A stretch of 5,713 bases of DNA, taken from NCBI GenBank assembly GCA_021835265.1, contig JAKBQK010000276.1:1-5713 (forward strand), read 5' to 3'. The first letter of the stretch is position 1. Each line of letters starts with the position of its first letter. The DNA is from Thermoplasmata archaeon. Its GTDB lineage: Archaea > Thermoplasmatota > Thermoplasmata > Thermoplasmatales > Thermoplasmataceae. Below the pieces are notes generated by a model. That model was not told the DNA's origin and ran no database searches. It was given only the letters and a program-made list of their open reading frames with translations. This document shows positions 1 to 3,777 of the stretch, in pieces. Made by a program: the position numbers and the translations under genes.

Positions 1-1
1 G

Positions 2-469
2 AGAGTTTGGAAGTTATTTGGCATTGCAGCTTTAGTAATTATCGTGGTTGTATTAGTTTTATTTAGTATATCTAAAGGCCAAGTTAATAACCAACCAATT
101 CAGAATTACACTAAAATAAACGAAACGTTATTACGGCCTTTAGGAATGTGCACCATAAAAAATAAGACGTCTGATATAAGTTTGGCCCTATGTTCAGCAG
201 GCCAGCGCTTTGAGAATTTTAAATTATTGAAGGTATATGTTAGTTCGGCACAAATATTGGTTTACAATACATGTTATAGCCATTCCGCAATACCTGAAAG
301 TATGGTTAATACAACTGCTTGTGTTAAGATAATTAACCTGAGTATAAATCAAAGTTTTACAAATTGTTACATGCCCCGATCAAAATTATTAATTACTAAT
401 TATAGCAACCAGGTTGCAGTTTTTGGGATTAATATGTCTGCTCCGGATTGTATATATTTTGCGAGTTAG
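2..469 (+). CDS. Secreted, membrane-anchored, Cys-rich glycoprotein (5' partial)
   Basis: The frame is open to the left edge, so the true start lies outside the window; the first internal candidate (GTG at 44) would cut the hydrophobic segment and is unlikely. The 155 visible residues begin with basic/aromatic RVWK, then about 20 hydrophobic residues (FGIAALVIIVVVLVLF), a signal anchor or pilin-like membrane segment. The remaining ~130 residues should lie outside the cell. They carry eight N-glycosylation sequons (NYT, NET, NKT, NTT, NLS, NQS, NYS, NMS) and six cysteines (visible residues 50, 64, 91, 107, 122, 150), enough for three disulfides. I do not recognise the family. The protein ends at TAG 467-469, about 60 bp before the next promoter. 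The downstream gene also encodes an exported, sequon-rich protein, so this looks like a surface-protein cluster. That it is coding is well supported; its function is unknown. Confidence 0.8.
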   Translation, partial: RVWKLFGIAALVIIVVVLVLFSISKGQVNNQPIQNYTKINETLLRPLGMCTIKNKTSDISLALCSAGQRFENFKLLKVYVSSAQILVYNTCYSHSAIPESMVNTTACVKIINLSINQSFTNCYMPRSKLLITNYSNQVAVFGINMSAPDCIYFAS

Positions 470-530
470 GCCCAACTTTCTGTTAAAATTATTACGTGGT
501 TTGAAGATCCTTCTACAGAAAACCTAACAA

Positions 531-553
531 AGTAGTAAAGTATATTAATATTA
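531..553 (+). promoter_or_regulatory. Archaeal promoter of the eqolisin-like gene
   Basis: AGTAGTAAAG (531-540) runs straight into a TATA-like core TATATTAATATTA (541-553). An archaeal TATA box sits roughly 25 bases before the transcript start, which predicts a start near 570 and a transcript with almost no leader. The 13-bp core recurs exactly at 2197-2209 before the next intact gene. The purine-rich AGTAGTAAAG recurs before a minus-strand TATA box at 3399-3408 and may act as a TFB recognition element. Position and repetition are seen; function is inferred. Confidence 0.6.
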
Positions 554-570
554 ATAAGCACTATATGACT

Positions 571-574
571 GGGG
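571..574 (+). promoter_or_regulatory. GGGG ribosome-binding site deciding the start at 580
   Basis: GGGG followed by TTAGT and ATG (580) gives a normal Shine-Dalgarno spacing of five bases. The upstream ATG at 565 has no such site and would lie at or before the predicted transcript start. The start at 580 also gives a cleaner signal peptide (MKTYIM...). A similar GGGG precedes the start at 2271. Confidence 0.5.
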
Positions 575-579
575 TTAGT

Positions 580-1752
580 ATGAAAACATATATTATGGTT
601 TTTGGGAGTGTAGCGCTATTAATAATCTTTGCATCCATAAGCATGGCATCGAATAGTTTAATTTCAGGCAGTCTGAAATATAATAAAATAAATATCCCTT
701 CACTAAGCTCTGTTAACAATGAGGGAATGGCATTATTACCTGTAGTTACAAATTCATACCAATTCAAAACACTGGCACACAACACTAAATATTATATAAA
801 TGCGAATTACAGTTTCGGAGGCGAATCTAAAAATGGTACGCAGATTATGGAGACTATAATCTTCTTTTCTCCAGATAATTCTTCTTATATTGTTACAGAC
901 ATTTACACATCTAACGATGTAATCAAAAATATGTACCTTAACAAAATGGTGAGGAATGTTTCGTTCACTGGAAGCGGGGTCCAATCTCCAGATTGGAGCG
1001 GTTGGGTAGCCCAGTATTGTACTAATAATAATATAATTTATTGTGGAGGTACGGGACCGGTTGGCAATTCATATGGCAATGTGCAGATCCCAAGTACTAT
1101 AAGTGCTCCGAGTGGGGCTGGGGCCGGTTGCTGCGTCTTCGGAGAATGGACCGGAGTTTCTACAGATATTTATGGTGATAACCTAACGCAAGGAGGAATA
1201 GCATGGGCTGGGGATAATCAAAATCCATCTACCTTATTTAATAGCAATAGTAGTGGTGGCTTCACATTTTTCGTAGAACGTCTTGAGCCACGTAGTAATT
1301 TCTTGCTTTTCTTGACTCCACCATCATGGTTTACTGGTAAGGGACAGACAGTTACATTAGAAACCAAGTTGAGTAGCGCTAATTGTGGCAGTGGAGGTGA
1401 CATATGGGAAGAGGTTTGGACAAACGGAACAAATTCAAAATATCAGTCCATAGGGTGTGATAAGACATCTTCAGATTATTATAGCATGTTTATTTTTGAA
1501 TCTCCAGCAGGTTGCCTTGGCGCATCAGGATGTTATACTTTTGGTGGCAACTCTTATTTTCAACTGCCTGATTTCTCTACAGTAAGCTTTACTGGCAACA
1601 TATGCGGTTATTCTGGAGGTTCTTGTGTTGGAATAGATACAAACAATAATCCAGTAAGTGCTAATTACATAGAACATAACAGCCAAGATACGTCCACATC
1701 AAGCATCTCAAATGGAAATTCATGGACGATAGGATGGCTAAGTAGCAGCTAA
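580..1752 (+). CDS. Secreted eqolisin-like glutamic peptidase (family G1) precursor
   Basis: This 390-residue protein begins with a signal peptide (1-24, MK then a hydrophobic stretch) and a ~110-residue region resembling a propeptide. From about 138 it follows the order of motifs in scytalidoglutamic peptidase: DWSGWV (138-143, family NWxG), GEWTGV (188-193, AWVGID), LTQGG (202-206, LQTG with catalytic Gln53), FFVERLEP (230-237, roughly WYEWYP), a TNGT turn (281-284), SMFIFES (302-308, AEFIIE with catalytic Glu136), and LPDFSTVSFTG (329-339, near FSPAVEFTD). Q204 and E307 are thus the predicted Gln/Glu dyad. Ten cysteines and seven sequons (76, 85, 100, 126, 201, 223, 282) fit an exported protein. 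Such enzymes cleave proteins at acid pH outside the cell and resist pepstatin. ATG 580 is preferred to ATG 565 on RBS and signal-peptide grounds. The assignment is by eye from motif order; overall identity is low. Thermopsin (A5) was considered and fits less well. Confidence 0.7.
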   Translation: MKTYIMVFGSVALLIIFASISMASNSLISGSLKYNKINIPSLSSVNNEGMALLPVVTNSYQFKTLAHNTKYYINANYSFGGESKNGTQIMETIIFFSPDNSSYIVTDIYTSNDVIKNMYLNKMVRNVSFTGSGVQSPDWSGWVAQYCTNNNIIYCGGTGPVGNSYGNVQIPSTISAPSGAGAGCCVFGEWTGVSTDIYGDNLTQGGIAWAGDNQNPSTLFNSNSSGGFTFFVERLEPRSNFLLFLTPPSWFTGKGQTVTLETKLSSANCGSGGDIWEEVWTNGTNSKYQSIGCDKTSSDYYSMFIFESPAGCLGASGCYTFGGNSYFQLPDFSTVSFTGNICGYSGGSCVGIDTNNNPVSANYIEHNSQDTSTSSISNGNSWTIGWLSSS

Positions 1753-2125
1753 CTGCATTAGATAATAATGCCATTCCTCCTGCTAATACTATTGTAGGGC
1801 CTTGCATCTCAGCTGGTTGAGGATAAATAAACTTATATATGAAATCCGTATTCTTTCCTTACTCTTGAATCGTCGCATTTGTATTGGGCAAAGACGTTCC
1901 CCAGTCCCATGATTTTGATAATCTTGCTATAAAGGCACATACGCTTTACTACAGTCCTTTGGGCAGAGTTCCCTGACTTAAGACAGACCCGGAATTTTTG
2001 GCATGGCCCACGTTTGATATGTCTACATCAAGATCAGCTTCTTCTTTTTCATGAATCTGTCCACCTGCCTGAAAATATACTGTGTCAAGATGCCTCTCAA
2101 TCGGGGCACGGATATCTACAGACGT
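1745..2125 (-). pseudogene. Probable decayed reverse-strand gene in a gene-free gap
   Basis: No intact gene fits 1753-2190. One minus-strand frame reads as protein-like for 58 codons (from 2125, with segments such as GGQIHEKEEADLDVDISNVG and HAKNSGSVLSQGTLPKGL). It meets TAG-TAA (1951-1946), resumes as 28 codons (...SWDWGTSLPNTNATIQE), meets TAA (1861-1859), then gives FIYPQPAEMQGPTIVLAGGM and ALLSNAVSC, a possible membrane segment, before running into the 3' end of the convergent protease gene. A second minus-strand frame is open for 64 codons over about 2027-1835 (RTVVKRMCLYSKIIKIMGL within it), so frameshifts are also possible. The block looks more GC-rich than its neighbours. Three stops and no start site argue for a pseudogene. 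The ancestor is not recognised; a surface protein with a C-terminal anchor is one guess. Chance open frames in GC-richer DNA remain possible. Confidence 0.35.
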
Positions 2126-2191
2126 TCACCAGTTGATATTACTTATTGTAACCGTATTGGTATGAACGAAAGCAAACCCCCGTTCTGATAG

Positions 2192-2209
2192 TTAAATATA
2201 TTAATATTA
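2192..2209 (+). promoter_or_regulatory. Archaeal promoter of the 2271 membrane-protein gene
   Basis: TTAAATATATTAATATTA contains the same 13-bp core (2197-2209) as the promoter at 541-553, preceded by a related TAGTTAAA. The predicted transcript start is near 2223-2227, which leaves a leader of about 45 bases, unlike the nearly leaderless protease gene. Shared cores suggest that the two surface genes use a similar promoter strength or factor. Confidence 0.6.
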
Positions 2210-2224
2210 CGTTTCACAAATAAT

Positions 2225-2270
2225 TTGTGGAGGTTCACATACTAGTCAGTTCTTAAATGGGGATTTAAGC
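2225..2270 (+). promoter_or_regulatory. 5' leader with strong GGAGGT, minimal uORF and GGGG RBS
   Basis: A consensus GGAGGT (2229-2234) sits near the predicted 5' end but has no ATG, GTG or TTG at useful distance; the real start is 36 bases further on. That start (2271) is served by GGGG at 2259-2262, eight bases away. A three-codon frame ATG-GGG-ATT-TAA (2257-2268) ends two bases before the start codon. These may be chance, or may mean that the 5' Shine-Dalgarno loads ribosomes upstream. Confidence 0.35.
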
Positions 2271-3047
2271 ATGGCTGTTAAAGATAAACAAGCAAAACAA
2301 AAATTCGGATTAGGGTGGATACTGCCATTCATAGTTGGTTTGGTAGTGCTTAGCATACTGGGCAATTTCATAGGTGTATTTCCTACTTCTGTAGCAGGGT
2401 TAATTGTAACAATATTTCTGTTCATTTTTCTACACAGAAAAGTAAAACTAAAGACTGCGACAGATAATGAAAGGAACATATATTTTGCAGCCGCAGTACT
2501 CAGCGTGTTTCTAGCAATGGACGTTTTGGTATTTGGTGTACTGTATTATTCTGGATACTGGCCCGTACAGCAACTTCTAAATGTCAGTTTCCCTACTGCA
2601 CAGCAGGCAAGTTCAATATTTAATACACGTTTGGTAACGCCATCGGCACCATCCACATTCGGAAACATTGGCACAGGACAGTATAGCGTAATAGCTGATG
2701 CTGTAGTAAATTATCAACTAGCTTCAAATCCATCATCAAACTTTCCATTTGTTACAATGTCTATTTCTCAGTTTAACAACTCAACAGATGCGGAAATGTT
2801 TTATAATAACACTATATTATTCAATGATACTGTTTATGCAATTCACAACGGTACAAAATCGATACTCAGCGCTTCCAATTCCATTATTGGGGACTATAAT
2901 GGCTTAACTTATAAGGTATATAACGAGTATGCAACTGCACATATGGGGGATTACGTAATACAGATAACTACCTATCACAGTCTAAATCAAACTAACACAG
3001 CTAATTTCCTCAAAAAAGAAGCAGACATAATAAATGGAAATAGTTGA
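2271..3047 (+). CDS. Three-helix membrane protein with glycosylated outer domain
   Basis: This protein has 258 residues. A lysine-rich N-terminus (MAVKDKQAKQK) precedes three hydrophobic helices at about 14-34, 38-55 and 70-93. Basic residues HRKVKLK (55-61) follow helix 2, so the positive-inside rule puts the N-terminus and this loop inside and residues ~95-258 outside. The outer part holds sequons at 104, 169/170, 179, 185, 193 and 239 and no cysteine, in contrast to the Cys-rich exported proteins upstream. It alternates strand-like runs (QYSVIADAVVNYQL, FPFVTMSISQF, GLTYKVYNEY, DYVIQITTY) with short helices, suggesting a small alpha/beta domain. I do not recognise the family. Start ATG 2271 has GGGG eight bases upstream. 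The gene stands alone, with decayed DNA on its left and a transposase remnant on its right. A role in envelope sensing or anchoring would be a guess. Confidence 0.85.
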   Translation: MAVKDKQAKQKFGLGWILPFIVGLVVLSILGNFIGVFPTSVAGLIVTIFLFIFLHRKVKLKTATDNERNIYFAAAVLSVFLAMDVLVFGVLYYSGYWPVQQLLNVSFPTAQQASSIFNTRLVTPSAPSTFGNIGTGQYSVIADAVVNYQLASNPSSNFPFVTMSISQFNNSTDAEMFYNNTILFNDTVYAIHNGTKSILSASNSIIGDYNGLTYKVYNEYATAHMGDYVIQITTYHSLNQTNTANFLKKEADIINGNS

Positions 3048-3057
3048 ACATATGGAG

Positions 3058-3071
3058 AACAAACATTTGTT
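3058..3071. repeat. 14-bp near-palindrome after the membrane-protein gene
   Basis: AACAAACATTTGTT has 6-bp arms (AACAAA/TTTGTT) around CA, 10 bases past the stop of the membrane-protein gene. It lies at the eroded inner edge of the transposase remnant. There is no GC stem or T-run typical of a terminator. Its role is unknown and chance is possible in AT-rich DNA. Confidence 0.3.
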
Positions 3072-3091
3072 ATATACACAGTCATTTGACA

Positions 3092-3345
3092 TACGCTTCC
3101 ATCTTGGTTTACTTGCCTTAAAATTACGTATTCTACAGCAAATTGATGCTTGCATCTCAGACCTCTGCCCACGAAGTCTTCACAGGTGCAAGTGCTCTTG
3201 ATGAGCCCAGTATGACCGTATATGTTTTGCTTGGGTTAGTCTGTGACGGTACTATCCAAGCTCCGTTCTGCTCAACTATCTTCTTTTTAGAGGCTATTTC
3301 ATAGCCCTTTTGCTTTCTTATCTGAAGTTGTTTTTGCAGTTCCAT
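3092..3345 (-). pseudogene. Frameshifted SWIM zinc-finger module of a transposase
   Basis: From ATG 3345 (RBS AAGGTG on the minus strand) the frame gives MELQKQ..., GAWIVPSQTNPSKTYTVIL and then drifts into SSRALAPVKTSWAEV and stop. One base out of frame, from about 3205, the next segment reads LIKSTCTCEDFVGRGLRCKH and QFAVEYVILRQVNQDGSV. Joined, they give a clear SWIM zinc finger: CxC (codons 3190-3188 and 3184-3182), then CxH (3154-3152 and 3148-3146). A single-base deletion in the CTGGGCTC stretch (about 3205-3210) explains the break. A GxWxVPSQ-TYTV-CTCPDF-CKHxxAVEFV layout is known to me as the N-terminal, probably DNA-binding, part of some bacterial and archaeal IS transposases. After GSV the similarity fades near 3092 and no DDE catalytic domain follows, so this is a relic. 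A stand-alone SWIM protein read by frameshifting is less likely. Confidence 0.75.
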
Positions 3346-3356
3346 AAGGACACCTT

Positions 3357-3372
3357 AGTATTATATAATACT
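3357..3372. promoter_or_regulatory. Perfect 16-bp palindrome, possible operator
   Basis: AGTATTATATAATACT is an exact palindrome lying about 12 bases upstream of the minus-strand start at 3345 and near the transcript start predicted for that promoter. A related half-site AGTGTAATACT follows at 3378-3388. Perfect dyads of this length are typical of dimeric regulators such as the ribbon-helix-helix protein encoded at 3460. Binding is inferred only. Confidence 0.5.
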
Positions 3373-3378
3373 ATAATA
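3366..3378 (+). repeat. 13-bp direct repeat TAATACTATAATA, copy 1
   Basis: TAATACTATAATA overlaps the right half of the 16-bp palindrome. The identical 13 bases occur at 3442-3454, 76 bp away, so both divergent promoters carry one copy close to their predicted transcript start. This is the pattern expected of operators read by one regulator. Confidence 0.6.
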
Positions 3379-3390
3379 GTGTAATACTCC

Positions 3391-3408
3391 TATATAAGCT
3401 TTACTACT
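3391..3408 (-). promoter_or_regulatory. Minus-strand promoter of the SWIM remnant
   Basis: On the minus strand AGTAGTAAAG (3408-3399) abuts CTTATATA (3398-3391). The TATA box predicts a transcript start near 3369, inside the repeat cluster, and a leader of about 25 bases to ATG 3345. The same AGTAGTAAAG-TATA arrangement occurs at 531-550. It may still drive transcription although the gene is broken. Confidence 0.45.
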
Positions 3409-3415
3409 GTAAAGC
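3398..3415. repeat. 7-bp inverted repeat between divergent promoters
   Basis: GCTTTAC (3398-3404) and GTAAAGC (3409-3415) form a perfect inverted repeat around TACT. It overlaps the upstream element of the minus-strand promoter and lies 15 bases before the plus-strand TATA box. It could be a protein-binding dyad or an old element terminus. Confidence 0.45.
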
Positions 3416-3429
3416 AGTAAAACAATATA

Positions 3430-3438
3430 TTTATAAAT
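3430..3438 (+). promoter_or_regulatory. TATA box of the ribbon-helix-helix gene
   Basis: TTTATAAAT is centred 26 bases before ATG 3460, so the transcript should start at or next to the start codon (leaderless). No Shine-Dalgarno is present, which agrees. The second TAATACTATAATA copy lies between this box and the start, where a bound protein would block initiation. Confidence 0.65.
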
Positions 3439-3441
3439 ATG

Positions 3442-3454
3442 TAATACTATAATA
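3442..3454 (+). repeat. 13-bp direct repeat TAATACTATAATA, copy 2 (operator candidate)
   Basis: This is the exact second copy of the repeat at 3366-3378, lying between TATA box and start codon of the ribbon-helix-helix gene. The placement fits autorepression by that gene's product, a common habit of small ribbon-helix-helix proteins. No binding data are available from sequence alone. Confidence 0.55.
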
Positions 3455-3459
3455 CCAAT

Positions 3460-3597
3460 ATGCCGAGGAAAACTACAAGTTTAAAAGTTGATGAAGACCT
3501 TTGGAAAAGAGTAAAGAAACATTGTATAGATAAGGATATTGATGTCTCTGATTACGTAGAGAGCCTAATTAAGAATGACCTAAGCAAGAATAAATAG
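3460..3597 (+). CDS. Small ribbon-helix-helix (CopG/Arc-type) DNA-binding protein
   Basis: This short gene encodes 45 residues. The pattern is that of a ribbon-helix-helix monomer: a basic N-terminus and strand (MPRKTTSLKVDED, residues 1-13), helix 1 (LWKRVKKHCIDKD, ~14-26), a turn at DIDVS, and helix 2 (DYVESLIKNDLSK, ~31-43). In this family two monomers pair their strands and insert them in the major groove; strand residues such as T5, S7 and K9 would contact bases. The length matches minimal repressors of plasmids, viruses and toxin-antitoxin or mobile loci. ATG 3460 is 26 bases from a TATA box (leaderless). Tandem TAATACTATAATA sites at its promoter suggest autoregulation. The gene lies 180 bp upstream of the restriction-modification gene in the same direction, so a controller role is possible but unproven; it could equally have served the adjacent mobile element. 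No toxin partner is seen. Confidence 0.8.
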   Translation: MPRKTTSLKVDEDLWKRVKKHCIDKDIDVSDYVESLIKNDLSKNK

Positions 3598-3777
3598 AAG
3601 TGGGTCTCATGGGTTGGAGAGTAAGAAATATATTATCTTCGTTTGCTATATATAATGTCAAGGTTACGCTATGGCTAAAGCGTGGAATAAGTATATGCCA
3701 AAAACTGTTTCTTGGTGATTATGGGGGAGCGATACGCTATTCGTTAGCTTACGCCATGCGTCTTGATTGTGATATTT
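3598..3777 (+). other. Leader/spacer before the R-M gene, with possible small ORF
   Basis: The 180 bp carry a TATA-like TATATATAAT (3647-3656), which predicts a transcript start near 3676-3680 and a leader of about 100 bases. One frame is open from GTG 3600 or ATG 3609 to TGA 3783-3785, starting two bases after the preceding stop and overlapping the R-M start by eight bases. Its 58-61 codons (QKLFLGDYGGAIRYSLAYAM within) use CGT/CGC arginine, whereas the R-M gene mostly uses AGA/AGG, have no recognisable domain and no convincing RBS, so I do not call a gene. TACGCTAT occurs twice (3665-3672, 3733-3740), and ATGGCTAAAGC (3671-3681) faces GCTTACGCCAT (3747-3757) as an imperfect inverted repeat (9 of 11). 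A structured leader or a remnant is possible. Confidence 0.4.

Noticed and set aside
44..469. GTG at 44 as a start codon for the first gene
   Set aside because: It would begin within the membrane segment; the same frame continues to the window edge with a basic flank typical of a signal anchor.
561..984. Two minus-strand open frames of 74-76 codons overlapping the protease gene
   Set aside because: They mirror the signal-peptide and propeptide coding region, have no domain pattern, and lack promoters; treated as shadows.
580..1752. Thermopsin (peptidase family A5), the usual acid protease of archaea
   Set aside because: The ordered WSGW, WTG, LTQGG, FIFE and LPDFS motifs match the G1 fold better, and I do not see a thermopsin-like pattern.
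1753..2190. Continuation of the SWIM transposase catalytic domain, split by insertion of the membrane-protein gene
   Set aside because: I read all minus-strand frames and found no HYHxRSNVE-like or other DDE transposase signature there, so a link is unsupported.
3058..3071. Rho-independent-style terminator after the membrane-protein gene
   Set aside because: The arms are AT-only, six bases long, and no T-run follows.
3357..3454. CRISPR array
   Set aside because: There are only two copies of a 13-bp AT-rich repeat and no regular spacers; an operator pair is more likely.
3763..3777. TTG 3763 as the start of the R-M gene
   Set aside because: It adds only MIVIF before a normal ATG start (MSEKKSEVH) and has no better ribosome-binding site.
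3598..3777. tRNA or other known structured RNA gene
   Set aside because: No T-loop GTTCGA-like motif and no cloverleaf arms were found by eye; only short imperfect stems.
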